64,000 nt of DNA, from NCBI RefSeq assembly GCF_014696385.1, contig NZ_JACJQB010000011.1, positions 1 through 64,000 on the forward strand. The letters are read 5' to 3'. Positions 32,757 through 41,690 of this stretch are shown here, in pieces. The notes under the pieces are model-generated. The model worked only from the letters and a program-made list of their open reading frames with translations. It was not told the DNA's origin and made no database searches. A program made the position numbers and the translations under genes. The stretch comes from Pseudanabaena mucicola FACHB-723 (GTDB taxonomy: Bacteria; Cyanobacteriota; Cyanobacteriia; Pseudanabaenales; Pseudanabaenaceae). Numbering within the stretch: the stretch's first letter is position 1; the number at the start of each line of letters is the position of its first letter.

Positions 32757-34210
32757 GCAGGCTGTTGTTGATGCCATGCCGTTGACTGCTCATAGCCATA
32801 GGCAACTTGCAATAACACATCTTCCCGCAATACATTGGCAATCATCTGCAAACCAATGGGCATTCCTTTAGAATCAAATCCACAGGGAATACTAATTCCC
32901 GGTAAACCTGCCAAGTTTACAGGAATGGTCATCAAGTCAGACAAATACATGCCAAGGGGATCTTCAGTTTTACTACCTGCCTTAAAAGCCGTAGTTGGGG
33001 CGGTTGGGCAAACAAGTACATCGACTTGTTCAAAGGCTTTTTGGAAATCTTGAACAATCAACGTTCTCACTTTTTGCGCCTTGAGGTAATAGGCATCGTA
33101 ATAACCTGCCGACAAAACATATGTACCGATCATGATCCGTCGCTTTACTTCTGCACCGAAGCCTTGCTCACGTGTATTTTCGTACATCTTTAGCAAGTTA
33201 TCCGCATTCTCATCACGGAAACCATACTTTACGCCATCATAGCGAGCAAGGTTTGCAGACGCTTCCGAAGGCGCAATGATGTAGTAGGTGGGCAAGCCAT
33301 AGCGGAAGCGAGGACAAGAGATTTCATAGACCTCTGCACCCATACTCTCCATATGTGCGATCGCATTTCTGACTGCGGTTTCCACTTCGCTATCTAGCCC
33401 TTCGCCAAAGGTTTCGGTAATCACACCAACTTTTTTGCCCTTAAGGGATTGGGTTAAATCGGGTGTTAATAATGAAGCGTAGTCAGGAATTTTAGTGTTA
33501 ATGCTGGTGGAATCTTTAGGGTCATAGCCCGCGATCGCACCCAAGAAAATTGCCGCATCTTCAACGGTATTGGCAAAAGGCCCGATCTGGTCAAGGGACG
33601 AGGCAAAAGCAACTAGTCCAAAGCGAGAGACTAAACCATAGGTCGGCTTGAGCCCAACCACACCACAGTAAGAAGCAGGTTGCCGAATCGAACCACCTGT
33701 ATCAGAACCCGTGGCAATTACACATTCGCCACTTGATACTGCTGCCGCCGAACCACCTGATGACCCACCGGGTACATAGTCAGTATTCCAAGGATTAGCG
33801 GTTAAGGCGATCGCCGAGTTTTCGGTGGAGCTACCCATGGCGAATTCATCGAGGTTGGTTTTGCCTACCATCACTGTGCCCGATGCTCTCAACTTGGCGG
33901 TAATGGTGGCTTCGTAGGGGGGCGCAAAATTTTTCAGCATCTTCGAGCCGCAGGTGGTGGGCATTCCCTTGACACACATGTTGTCTTTCATGCCCAGTGG
34001 CACACCCGCCAGTGCAGGCAAATTTTCCCCTGCGGCGATGGCGGCATCAATAACTTTTGCCTGTGCGATCGCAACTTCTGGGGTAACGGTCACAAAACTA
34101 TGTAATTTCGGCTCTAACCGATCAATCCGATCTAAAAAATCTTGAGCAATTTCGGTTGCTGATCGCTCTTTATTTAATAAGGTTTGGCGAATTTGGGCGA
34201 TCGACATCAT
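32750..34210 (-). CDS. gatA: Glutamyl-tRNA(Gln)/aspartyl-tRNA(Asn) amidotransferase subunit A
   Basis: Releases ammonia from glutamine and, with GatB and GatC, converts Glu-tRNA(Gln) to Gln-tRNA(Gln). The 486-residue amidase has the Ser-cisSer-Lys site: [12 protein letters not shown] (Lys), [20 protein letters not shown], and [19 protein letters not shown] (both Ser). Family markers [23 protein letters not shown] and [13 protein letters not shown] follow. Two ATGs are adjacent at the start. The last two or three codons and the stop lie in the end of a palindromic element, so the natural C-terminus may have been altered slightly. Confidence 0.95.
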   Translation of the reverse strand: MMSIAQIRQTLLNKERSATEIAQDFLDRIDRLEPKLHSFVTVTPEVAIAQAKVIDAAIAAGENLPALAGVPLGMKDNMCVKGMPTTCGSKMLKNFAPPYEATITAKLRASGTVMVGKTNLDEFAMGSSTENSAIALTANPWNTDYVPGGSSGGSAAAVSSGECVIATGSDTGGSIRQPASYCGVVGLKPTYGLVSRFGLVAFASSLDQIGPFANTVEDAAIFLGAIAGYDPKDSTSINTKIPDYASLLTPDLTQSLKGKKVGVITETFGEGLDSEVETAVRNAIAHMESMGAEVYEISCPRFRYGLPTYYIIAPSEASANLARYDGVKYGFRDENADNLLKMYENTREQGFGAEVKRRIMIGTYVLSAGYYDAYYLKAQKVRTLIVQDFQKAFEQVDVLVCPTAPTTAFKAGSKTEDPLGMYLSDLMTIPVNLAGLPGISIPCGFDSKGMPIGLQMIANVLREDVLLQVAYGYEQSTAWHQQQPAI

Positions 34211-34320
34211 AAAGAATCTAATATGTCATTGGGCTAAGCTCTTAAGTATAAAACTAAACCCTAGCGACTTGAGATCCGATTTCTATTCCCTGAGCCAATC
34301 AAACATCATTAATAGTATAC

Positions 34321-34367
34321 AGATTCAAAAAATAAAGGGGGCTAAACCCCCTTTATTTTTTGAATCT
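34321..34367. repeat. 21-bp perfect hairpin between divergent genes
   Basis: AGATTCAAAAAATAAAGGGG plus G (34321-34341) is the exact complement of 34347-34367, loop CTAAA. It looks like a terminator (GGGGG/CCCCC next to A/T-runs), yet it lies between the divergent gatA and STAS genes rather than after a gene. Confidence 0.75.
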
Positions 34368-34429
34368 TCTGGACAAGTGCGGAGAAAGCAAATAGAATAT
34401 ATCCGCAAATTAAGGTACGCTCGCACCAC

Positions 34430-34813
34430 TTGGAGGTTATTATTCCTGAACCGCTAACCCTGACTGTGAGTTTAAGAGGCAGCCGCGAAGTCAAGGACAC
34501 CTATCAATTAATCCGCCTCACAGGTCTTCTCGACGCTTTTTCTGAGCCAGCCTTTAAAAAGGTCATTGGCAAATGCGTTGAGGATGGGCCTTTTAACGTG
34601 ATTTTAGATCTGTCAACCATTGATTTTGTTGATAGTTCTGGATTGGGGGTTTTAGTCCAGATGGCAAAAAAGACACAAACCCTAAACGGTACGCTGCAAA
34701 TCATCACCAACGCTAGAGTTACCCAGACTGTGAAATTGGTGAGACTCGACCAGTTCTTGTCACTTCAGACATCCATTGACGAAGCGCTAGCAAAGCTGAA
34801 TCAATCTAAGTAG
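34430..34813 (+). CDS. STAS-domain protein, anti-sigma factor antagonist type
   Basis: A single STAS domain of about 123-127 residues, like SpoIIAA/RsbV, which bind anti-sigma kinases and are controlled by serine phosphorylation. The signature is FNVILDLSTIDFVDSSGLGVLVQMAKK, with DFVDSSGLG containing the phosphorylatable Ser; before it TYQLIRLTGLLDAFSEPAF and after it LQIITNARVTQTVKLVRLD. The start is uncertain: the ORF begins at a TTG at 34430, but GGAGG at 34432-34436 would place initiation at an ATT at 34442. A GTG is at 34466. The cognate kinase is not nearby. Confidence 0.85.
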   Translation: MEVIIPEPLTLTVSLRGSREVKDTYQLIRLTGLLDAFSEPAFKKVIGKCVEDGPFNVILDLSTIDFVDSSGLGVLVQMAKKTQTLNGTLQIITNARVTQTVKLVRLDQFLSLQTSIDEALAKLNQSK

Positions 34814-35181
34814 ACATTCTGTAAATTTATTAAAATTTATTAGTGAATTTAAGTGTAGTTAGAACAGGCTAGATATACAAAAACTAAGCACAATCGATCG
34901 ATTAACAACCACTAGGACTCAATAGGTAGGCAAATTAAGCGGGGCAATTTTTTCTGAATGAACTACCCGTCAAGGATTTGTAGATCTTGACAGCCTAGAC
35001 CGATTTTGATTAAGTCCAATTGCGTTTGATTTTGTCAAAATCTGCCGCAATCAACCTATGATGTAAGTAAGATAAAATTTAGAGATCAAGGGGCAAGCAT
35101 AACTTACTCCTTGGTCTCTAATTGTCTGAAGTTCTTTCAAGCCAATCATCCCAATATATTTTGTGATGGCATTATCCTGTA
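34814..35181. other. Intergenic region upstream of Mini-RNase III
   Basis: About 370 bases with no credible ORF, tRNA or known riboswitch. It contains small inverted repeats: TCAAGGATTTGTAGATCTTGA near 34972 and an AGAGATCAAGG/CCTTGGTCTCT pair at 35081-35119 (one G-U pair). A structured 5' leader or small RNA is possible, but no known family was recognised. Confidence 0.4.
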
Positions 35182-35577
35182 ATGTCCTTTAGCCCAGTAT
35201 TTAACAATATCGCTGAGATCCCTGTCTCTGCCCTAGCTTATATTGGAGATGCTGTGTATGAAATGCAGATGCGGTTGCATTACTTATTGCCGCCGCGCAC
35301 AGCCAAACAGTATCACCAACTTGTAGTTAGTCAAGTTAGAGCAGAGCAGCAAGCACACCTTCTCGAAAAACTCGATCTCACAGATTTTGAGTGCGATCTG
35401 GTCAAACGCGGGCGCAATGCTGCGGGATCTGCACCACGTAAAGTTGATCCTCGTATTTACCAAAAGGCAACAGGATTTGAAACACTGATTGGTTATCTTT
35501 ATCTAACCGATCGCGATCGCCTTGACCAAATTTTTACCCAGCTAATTAGCCACATCGATACACCAGCGCCGCTATGA
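35182..35577 (+). CDS. mrnC: Mini-ribonuclease III
   Basis: A 131-residue RNase III catalytic domain without a dsRNA-binding domain; Mini-III matures 23S rRNA ends in bacteria that have it. ALAYIGDAVYEMQMRLHYL is the signature helix with the catalytic Asp, KRGRNAAGSAPRKVDPRIYQ the RNA-contact loop and GFETLIGYLYLTDRDRL the second acidic cluster. The stop overlaps the rlmB ATG (ATGA), so the two rRNA-acting genes are translationally coupled. Full RNase III is encoded separately at 6884. Confidence 0.92.
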   Translation: MSFSPVFNNIAEIPVSALAYIGDAVYEMQMRLHYLLPPRTAKQYHQLVVSQVRAEQQAHLLEKLDLTDFECDLVKRGRNAAGSAPRKVDPRIYQKATGFETLIGYLYLTDRDRLDQIFTQLISHIDTPAPL

Positions 35578-37127
35578 CAACGCAACCTAGACTCAAATCT
35601 AAAGAAAATTCTGATCGCACCAATTCTGATCGCCCTAGCCGAGACACCGATCGCAAATTTGAAAAGCGTTCTGACAAGTCTTTTGATAAACCCTTTGATA
35701 AGTATGCCGATAAGCGCTCTGACCGTAGCGCAGGAAAATATTCAGACAATAAGTACGGTGACAAGCAAAGATCGGACAGTCGTCCTGAGCGTGGTGGTGA
35801 AAGCTCTTTTGAGAAACCTTACAAGTCCGCTGATAAATCCGATAGGTACTCAGACAAGCGTTCTGATAGTCGTTCCGATTCCAAGTATTCTGGCAAGTCT
35901 GATAAATATGCAGGTAAATATGCAGACAAGCGCTCTGACTCCAAGTATGGCGGCGATCGTCGTCCTGAAAAGAGCTATGAGAAGCGCTCCGATTCTTCGT
36001 CAGAGCCAAGGTTTGATCGCAAATTTGATAAACCCATTGGCAAGAAGTTTGGCGACAAGTTCGCTGAGAAGAAGTTCGGCGATAAAAAATTTGCTGATAA
36101 GAAATTCGGTGATAAAAAGTTCGGCGATAAAAAGTTTGAACGCAGCGATCGTCCCGAACGCTCAGATCGCTCTGATCGTGGGGATCGCAATTTTGGAGAT
36201 CGTCCTGAGCGCAACTTTGGCGATCGCAAATTTGATCGCGATCGCAATTTCGGGGATCGTCCATCCGTTCCTAATTTTGAGCGGCGCTCGTTGCCGCCAA
36301 TTTCCCGCAATGTTGATCCCGATGGCGAACTAGGGATTGCTGCGCCAGTCCATAATCCAGACAATCCTGATATTGTTTACGGTCGTCATGCCGTTGAAGC
36401 AGTACTAAATAGCGATCGCAGCATCAACCGCGTGTGGGTAACCCCCAGATTGCGTTATGCTCCCGACTTCTTGCCGCTCATTGATGCCGCCAAGTCATCG
36501 GGGGCAGTTGTCGATGAAGTCGATAACCTGCGCCTTGATCGGATTACCGACAATGGCAGACACCAAGGTATTGCCGTACAGGTTTCCGCCTATGAATACA
36601 CTGACATTGATTTGTTAATTGCTAGTGCTAAAGAAAAATCTGCACAGCCCGTGATCGTTATTGCTGATAGCATCACCGATCCCCACAACTTAGGCGCGAT
36701 TATTCGCAGTGCCGCCGCCTTGGGCGCACAAGGTCTAGTCATTCCCCAGCGTCGCGCCGCAGGCATTACTGCCACAGTTGCCAAGGTTGCCGCAGGTACA
36801 TTGGAAGTCCTGCCCGTTGCCCGTGTTGTTAACCTCAACCGCGCCCTTGAAAAGATCAAAGAAGCGGGCTTCTGGGTCTATGGCACTATGGCAGGCGCGA
36901 GTGAACCGATTCATAAAGCCAAATTTTCAGGCGCGATTGCCTTGGTAATCGGCGCAGAAGATGAAGGCTTGAGTCTTTCTGTTCAGAAAAACTGTGATTT
37001 TCTGGTGTCTATACCTTTAGAGGGAAAAGTAGAAAGCCTGAATGCTTCAGTTGCCACGGGAATGGCGCTGTATGAGATTTTTAGACAACGTTGGGTGAAT
37101 ACGTTAAACCTGAACAATTTGTCTTGA
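35574..37127 (+). CDS. rlmB: 23S rRNA (guanosine-2'-O)-methyltransferase RlmB with long repetitive N-terminus
   Basis: A 517-residue SpoU/TrmH-family methyltransferase. The enzymatic part starts near residue 262: NPDIVYGRHAVEAVLNSD (substrate-binding domain), then HNLGAIIRSAAALGAQGL (motif 1), LVIGAEDEGLS (motif 2) and IPLEGKVESLNASVATGMALYEI (motif 3), forming the SAM-binding trefoil knot. The first ~260 residues are low-complexity and rich in Asp, Lys, Arg and Ser, with many short repeats of the type DKKFGDKKF and RSDRSDRG. That tail is very long for the family and should be disordered. It is coupled to mrnC by a four-base overlap. Confidence 0.9.
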   Translation: MTTQPRLKSKENSDRTNSDRPSRDTDRKFEKRSDKSFDKPFDKYADKRSDRSAGKYSDNKYGDKQRSDSRPERGGESSFEKPYKSADKSDRYSDKRSDSRSDSKYSGKSDKYAGKYADKRSDSKYGGDRRPEKSYEKRSDSSSEPRFDRKFDKPIGKKFGDKFAEKKFGDKKFADKKFGDKKFGDKKFERSDRPERSDRSDRGDRNFGDRPERNFGDRKFDRDRNFGDRPSVPNFERRSLPPISRNVDPDGELGIAAPVHNPDNPDIVYGRHAVEAVLNSDRSINRVWVTPRLRYAPDFLPLIDAAKSSGAVVDEVDNLRLDRITDNGRHQGIAVQVSAYEYTDIDLLIASAKEKSAQPVIVIADSITDPHNLGAIIRSAAALGAQGLVIPQRRAAGITATVAKVAAGTLEVLPVARVVNLNRALEKIKEAGFWVYGTMAGASEPIHKAKFSGAIALVIGAEDEGLSLSVQKNCDFLVSIPLEGKVESLNASVATGMALYEIFRQRWVNTLNLNNLS

Positions 37128-37271
37128 AGTCTTGTTTTAAGTTATATAAAGATATAGAAAAGCTTTAATATCTGGTGAGGTTTGCAATATCTGGTTTACC
37201 GAAGATATTGCAACTCCCTACAGTTAAAGCTTTTTCCTCCCCTAAACCATTCACTCTAGTTATGTAAAATC

Positions 37272-37568
37272 ATGGGTGGTAATTTGTTTAAGAATATATT
37301 TACCTCAGCTCTCGAAACATTTGGTCTCGCGGTATGGGTCGAAATCGTTACTGATTCGCCCCGTTGTACTTACTACTTTGGACCATTTGCTAGCACATCT
37401 GATGCTGAGGAAGCCAAAGTTGGCTACATCGAAGATTTGGAAGCAGAAGGTTCTAAGGGTATGACAGTGATGGTTAAACGCTGTAAGCCCGAAAAATTGA
37501 CTATTTACGATGATTCACTGGATTTTAAGTTAGACCGTTTTTTTGCATTTAGCGGTCAGACTCTATAG
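37272..37568 (+). CDS. DUF1816 family protein
   Basis: A 98-residue cyanobacterial protein of the DUF1816 family. The diagnostic core is AVWVEIVTDSPRCTYYFGPF followed by SDAEEAKVGYIEDLEAEGSK and VMVKRCKPEKLTIYDD. Some members are associated with phycobilisome-type linker (CpcD-like) proteins, but the function of this one is unknown. It is a single-gene unit about 145 bases after rlmB. Confidence 0.82.
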   Translation: MGGNLFKNIFTSALETFGLAVWVEIVTDSPRCTYYFGPFASTSDAEEAKVGYIEDLEAEGSKGMTVMVKRCKPEKLTIYDDSLDFKLDRFFAFSGQTL

Positions 37569-37700
37569 TCATCATTTTGATGAATGAATTGGGGGGCTAT
37601 AGCCCCTAATTTTTTGTGAGATAAATGCATAATTTAAGATTTGCAAAAATCTATAAATTTTCAAATTTTCAATCAATTTTTTAATTTTTAAAACAACCGT

Positions 37701-38354
37701 ATGTTATTTGGATTTGGTAAAAAACTAACCCTTCCCACGGCAGCAGATGCTCTCCCTGGAAGGACAACCAGCATCCCTACCGCTTCACACCATTTTGTGA
37801 ATGGTCATGCTTTAAAGCCACCTTTTCCTGAAGGTATGGAAATAGCTGTATTTGGTTTAGGTTGTTTTTGGGGGGCAGAGCGCAAGTTTTGGCAACAAAA
37901 TGGGGTTTATGTGACGGCGGTGGGCTATGCCGCAGGACTAACACCCAACCCCACTTACGAAGAAGTTTGTTCGGGGATGACAGGACATAACGAAGTTGTT
38001 TTAGTTGTGTTTGATCCTAAGTTGATCAGCTATGCCGATCTGCTCAAAGTATTTTGGGAATCGCACAACCCTACCCAAGGAATGCAACAGGGCAACGACA
38101 AAGGTACTCAATATCGGTCGGGCATTTACGTGTATAACGATAACCAAAGAAAACTTGCTGAAGAATCGAGGGAGATTTATCAGGATGCTCTCAAATCGTC
38201 GGGAATGAAACAGGGCATCACTACAGAAATTCGTGATGCTGGTGAGTTTTATTATGCTGAGGGCTATCATCAGCAATACCTTGCCAAGAATCCAGGGGGA
38301 TATTGCGGCTTAGGCGGTACAAATGTTTGTTACCCCACTGCCGTAGCATCCTAA
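37701..38354 (+). CDS. msrA: Peptide-methionine (S)-S-oxide reductase
   Basis: Repairs oxidised methionine in proteins. In the 217-residue protein, [16 protein letters not shown] contains the catalytic Cys in the GCFWG motif; [31 protein letters not shown] and [23 protein letters not shown] are the family core. The C-terminal [12 protein letters not shown] carries the resolving cysteines. The N-terminal 45 residues are a low-complexity extension common in cyanobacteria. The bidirectional terminator follows immediately. Confidence 0.95.
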   Translation: MLFGFGKKLTLPTAADALPGRTTSIPTASHHFVNGHALKPPFPEGMEIAVFGLGCFWGAERKFWQQNGVYVTAVGYAAGLTPNPTYEEVCSGMTGHNEVVLVVFDPKLISYADLLKVFWESHNPTQGMQQGNDKGTQYRSGIYVYNDNQRKLAEESREIYQDALKSSGMKQGITTEIRDAGEFYYAEGYHQQYLAKNPGGYCGLGGTNVCYPTAVAS

Positions 38355-38366
38355 AACTCAAATAAC

Positions 38367-38395
38367 AAAAAATCCTCGCAAAGCGAGGATTTTTT
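38367..38395. terminator. Bidirectional terminator, msrA and LpxB-like gene
   Basis: Perfect stem AAAAAATCCTCGC / GCGAGGATTTTTT, loop AAA, in the 43 bases between convergent stop codons. Confidence 0.9.
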
Positions 38396-38397
38396 GT

Positions 38398-39657
38398 TTA
38401 AAGCATAGAAATCGCCATCTCAGCAAGTTTAGTAGCTGCACCTGCCTCACCACACACTTGCTTTAAGCGATCGCAAATTTTGGTCAGCTCATCAGGATGC
38501 TCAAGATAAAAACTAATTTTTTCGGCAACTTGGGTCGGCGTTAATTTACCTAGCATCTCTGGCACAACCATCTCACCTGCCCAGATATTTGGCCAAGCTA
38601 ACAGTTGCCCTTTCTTTTCAATTTGGGCAATCAGGATAGCATTAATGACCATCCCTAAGGATTTGCCTAGCAATGGCGTAGCTGCCAATAGCCCCAGAAT
38701 GCCATCCCAGCCAACCTTCATATCCGTAAAGTTTGTGGGTAATAGTACGATCATCGGCTGATTTAGTGCTGCTAACTCGGCGGTATTTGCGCCAACTGTC
38801 GTCACACAGATCTGACTACTTTTGATTAGCTCATGGGCAGGGAAAGCGCGATGAAGTTTAATCACAGTACCTTTAGCGGTGACTAGGTTCCCATCATCAG
38901 TTAAGTTGGCTGTAGAGCCTGTACTGTCAGAAGTCGGGAAAACATTTTGAGCATATTCTGCAAGAACTTCAGGGGTGGTGGTTGGCGCAAGGGCAATTAC
39001 AAACTCTAACTCAGGACGTTGTTGTTGCAAAATATCTGCGATCGCAACGACCAGAGGTACACCGATTTTAAGCTTGTGTCCCTTAGACCCGGGCATAAAA
39101 CAAATTCTTTGGTTAGATGCAGGATCTCTAACGACATCTTGTCCCGATTGATCGACCATCAAATCACCAATCACCCGTGCCTTGTCACGAAATGGAGACG
39201 GGATGCGATCGGCAATCGTTTGATTCCTGACGGCAAAGCTATCTGCCCAGCGATACCATCGTGCTTCCCATTCGGCATAAATCAGGGTTTTATAGCCCAG
39301 TCTTTTTGCGATCGCAAGGGCAAAAAATTGATCGCCGCCCAAGAAAATGACAATCCCCTGCTTTGCCCATGCCCAATCGGGAGTTCTGCCCCACAGCAAA
39401 AAATCAAAAAACTGATCCTGCGGTAAAACCCGTGCCACATTAGGGAAACTTTTGGCTAGTTGTGCTTCCTGACCACTAGCATTTTGGCAAGGGGATAGGG
39501 CGATCGAAATGCGAATTGAGGATCTATGGGAATCTGTTGGCGATGCTGTTTCTAAAGCGCGTAGAAATGGATATACCCATGTAGTTAGTTCCCCAGGACC
39601 ATTCGACAGAATCAAAATATCTGCGGAAACATCAGTGGAGAAAGGGATATTAGCCAT
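38398..39657 (-). CDS. Lipid-A-disaccharide-synthase-related glycosyltransferase-fold protein
   Basis: A 419-residue protein related to LpxB by its GT-B fold. The start at 39657 (MANIPFSTDVSADILILS) is preferred to a TTG five codons upstream. NGPGELTTWVYPFLRAL at the N-terminus, FLGGDQFFALAIAKRLGYKT, RVIGDLMVDQSG and CFMPGSKGHKLKIGVPLVV resemble this cyanobacterial/plant family. Cyanobacteria usually lack the rest of the lipid A pathway, so the substrate is probably not the E. coli one. No lpx neighbours are present. Confidence 0.78.
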   Translation of the reverse strand: MANIPFSTDVSADILILSNGPGELTTWVYPFLRALETASPTDSHRSSIRISIALSPCQNASGQEAQLAKSFPNVARVLPQDQFFDFLLWGRTPDWAWAKQGIVIFLGGDQFFALAIAKRLGYKTLIYAEWEARWYRWADSFAVRNQTIADRIPSPFRDKARVIGDLMVDQSGQDVVRDPASNQRICFMPGSKGHKLKIGVPLVVAIADILQQQRPELEFVIALAPTTTPEVLAEYAQNVFPTSDSTGSTANLTDDGNLVTAKGTVIKLHRAFPAHELIKSSQICVTTVGANTAELAALNQPMIVLLPTNFTDMKVGWDGILGLLAATPLLGKSLGMVINAILIAQIEKKGQLLAWPNIWAGEMVVPEMLGKLTPTQVAEKISFYLEHPDELTKICDRLKQVCGEAGAATKLAEMAISML

Positions 39658-39833
39658 GTATAACGTAGACAAATGATTGCGGACTATGTTTACTTTAAGG
39701 GACTTGATCGGTTTATCGGTAGAAATTGAAATGAGGGGATCGAATTCACGATAAAATTATGCACTCATAATCAAGTTAAATTAAAAGTTAGTTACCCAGC
39801 TTTTTACCCAAATTTTTTATAAGCGTCACGCAT

Positions 39834-40700
39834 GTGGATTTAAGTAGTTTATTTGATACACCGAAACCCGTAATTGGGGTCATCCATCTTCTGCCCTTGC
39901 CGACTTCACCACGTTGGGGTAGCAGCCTCAAAGAGGTCATGGATCGAGCAGAACAGGAAGCAACCGCACTCGCCGCAGGTGGAGTGCATGGAATTATTGT
40001 TGAGAATTTTTTTGATGCACCATTTACTAAGGATCATGTTGATCCTGCGGTAGTTAGCGCCATGAGTCTGATTGTCCATCGGGTCAAGCAGATGGTTGGT
40101 ATTCCTGTCGGCATTAATGTTTTGCGGAACGATGGTCATAGTGCCCTTGCGATCGCCTCCTGTGTTGGTGCAAAGTTTATCCGTGTCAATGTGCTGATGG
40201 GTGTCATGGCAACTGACCAAGGCATTATTGAAGGTGATGCTTACAAACTCTTACGCTATCGCCGCGAACTAGGCTCAGATGTCAAAATCTTTGCTGATGT
40301 GTTGGTCAAGCACGCCCAACCTATTTCTGTACCGCAAATATCTGCGGCTGTTCACGATACGATCCATCGTGGGCTAGCCGATGCCGTGATTTTGTCAGGA
40401 TGGGCTACGGGGCAAGCACCAATATCAGAAGACCTCAAGGAAGCAAAAATTGCTTGCGGTGATACACCTCTATTTGTTGGTTCTGGCGCAACTTGGGAAA
40501 ATGTACCGCAGTTGATGGAATATGCAGATGGTGTAATTGTCTCTAGTTCGCTCAAACGTAATGGTCAAATTCAACAGTCGATTGATCCCATCAGAGTTAG
40601 TCGTTTTGTCGATGCGGTGCGACTAGATATTGCCAATAAAAAAAACAAGCATCTTGCTGAAGAGCAAATATTGCGATCGCCACCCGTATCAATTGGTTAA
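39834..40700 (+). CDS. btpA: BtpA/SgcQ family protein (photosystem I biogenesis factor type)
   Basis: A TIM-barrel protein of 288 residues. BtpA is needed for stable accumulation of photosystem I reaction-centre proteins in Synechocystis. The family features are PVIGVIHLLPLPTSPRWG, GVHGIIVENFFDAPF, GIPVGINVLRNDGHSAL, FIRVNVLMGVMATDQGIIEG and VILSGWATGQAP. The start is a GTG at 39834 (MDLSSLFDTPK). The VKOR-thioredoxin gene follows about 70 bases later on the same strand, separated by a small hairpin. Confidence 0.92.
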   Translation: MDLSSLFDTPKPVIGVIHLLPLPTSPRWGSSLKEVMDRAEQEATALAAGGVHGIIVENFFDAPFTKDHVDPAVVSAMSLIVHRVKQMVGIPVGINVLRNDGHSALAIASCVGAKFIRVNVLMGVMATDQGIIEGDAYKLLRYRRELGSDVKIFADVLVKHAQPISVPQISAAVHDTIHRGLADAVILSGWATGQAPISEDLKEAKIACGDTPLFVGSGATWENVPQLMEYADGVIVSSSLKRNGQIQQSIDPIRVSRFVDAVRLDIANKKNKHLAEEQILRSPPVSIG

Positions 40701-40715
40701 AATTTTATAGAGGGT

Positions 40716-40740
40716 CATCACCTCGTCATTGGAGGTGATG
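40716..40740 (+). repeat. Small hairpin between btpA and VKOR genes
   Basis: CATCACCTC / GAGGTGATG, 9-bp perfect arms around seven bases. No T-run follows, so termination is uncertain; partial attenuation between the two genes is possible. Confidence 0.45.
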
Positions 40741-40771
40741 CTCGCAAGTTTTATTAGTAGGTAGGTACAAA

Positions 40772-41659
40772 TTGTCAGGAACTATGCGAAAACGATCTGA
40801 GCCGTGGTTGCATCGGTGGTCGCGCCCTGCGATCGTCGCTTTGACTTTATTTGGTTTTTCTCTAACCACTTATTTGACCGTAACTCATTTTTTTGGACAA
40901 AAAGTTGCCCTATGTGATGTCCAAGGTAGTGGCTGTGACTTAGTGCTAAGCAGTGAATACGCCAAGATTTTCGGAATTCCTCTGACAATTTTTGGGGCGC
41001 TAGGCTACCTCACGCTAGGTCTATTGGCGGGATTACCCTTAATCTTAAAAAAGGATGATCCCAAAGCTCAAGCCCAACTCAAAGAAACCGCCAACTTCTT
41101 GATGTTTATGGTGTCTTCGGCAACCTTTGTTTTTAGCGGCTACTTGATGTATCTATTAGCATCAGGCAGTATTGGCGGTCAGCCACAGGTTTGCCTTTAC
41201 TGCATTTCTTCAGCAGTGACGATGACCACAATTTGGTTGCTGACCATTTTTGGCAATGCTTGGAAAGATATAGGCAATCTATTTTTTACAGGGGCGATCG
41301 TGGCAATCGTCACGCTGACGGGGACACTCGGTGTTTATGCTAGCCAGGGCAAACTCTCGGCTCAGAGTAACTCGTTTGCAGGACGATTAGCCCAACACTT
41401 AACTACCACTAATGCCAAGATGTATGGCGCATATTGGTGTTCACATTGTGAAAACCAAAAGAGAAAGTTTGGTGAAGCTCAAAAGCTAATTCCCTATATT
41501 GAATGCGACCCTAATGGGGAAAAGTCCCAAACTGCGTTGTGCCAACAAAAAGGAATTAAAGGATTTCCTACTTGGGAAATCAACGGCAAGATGCTTTCGG
41601 GTGAGAGAAGTTTAGAAGAATTAGCTAATGAGTCTGGATATACAGGCGATCGCAGCTAA
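40772..41659 (+). CDS. Vitamin K epoxide reductase-like protein fused to thioredoxin
   Basis: A thylakoid or plasma-membrane disulfide-forming enzyme of up to 295 residues. The VKOR domain has four or five helices, loop cysteines C48 and C55 (ALCDVQGSGCDLVLSS) and the quinone-side pair C141/C144 in VCLYCISSAV. A lumenal/periplasmic thioredoxin domain at ~213-288 has YWCSHCENQK (C223/C226) and GFPTWEINGK. It oxidises target cysteines and passes electrons to quinone, replacing DsbB/DsbA. The start may be the TTG at 40772 or the ATG at 40784. A plausible link to photosystem biogenesis comes from btpA upstream. Confidence 0.93.
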   Translation: MSGTMRKRSEPWLHRWSRPAIVALTLFGFSLTTYLTVTHFFGQKVALCDVQGSGCDLVLSSEYAKIFGIPLTIFGALGYLTLGLLAGLPLILKKDDPKAQAQLKETANFLMFMVSSATFVFSGYLMYLLASGSIGGQPQVCLYCISSAVTMTTIWLLTIFGNAWKDIGNLFFTGAIVAIVTLTGTLGVYASQGKLSAQSNSFAGRLAQHLTTTNAKMYGAYWCSHCENQKRKFGEAQKLIPYIECDPNGEKSQTALCQQKGIKGFPTWEINGKMLSGERSLEELANESGYTGDRS

Positions 41660-41690
41660 AAAAAGAGAGTGCCAAGCACTCTCTTTTTTT
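41658..41690. terminator. Bidirectional terminator
   Basis: Perfect 15-bp stem AAAAAAAGAGAGTGC / GCACTCTCTTTTTTT, loop CAA, lying over the junction of the convergent VKOR and solute-binding-protein stop codons. Confidence 0.9.

Noticed and set aside
35635-36364. Three long ORFs in other frames of the rlmB N-terminus
   Set aside because: They are shadows of the repetitive coding sequence. Their composition (Cys/Thr/His-rich or Ile/Ser-rich) reflects the repeats, and they lack start signals.
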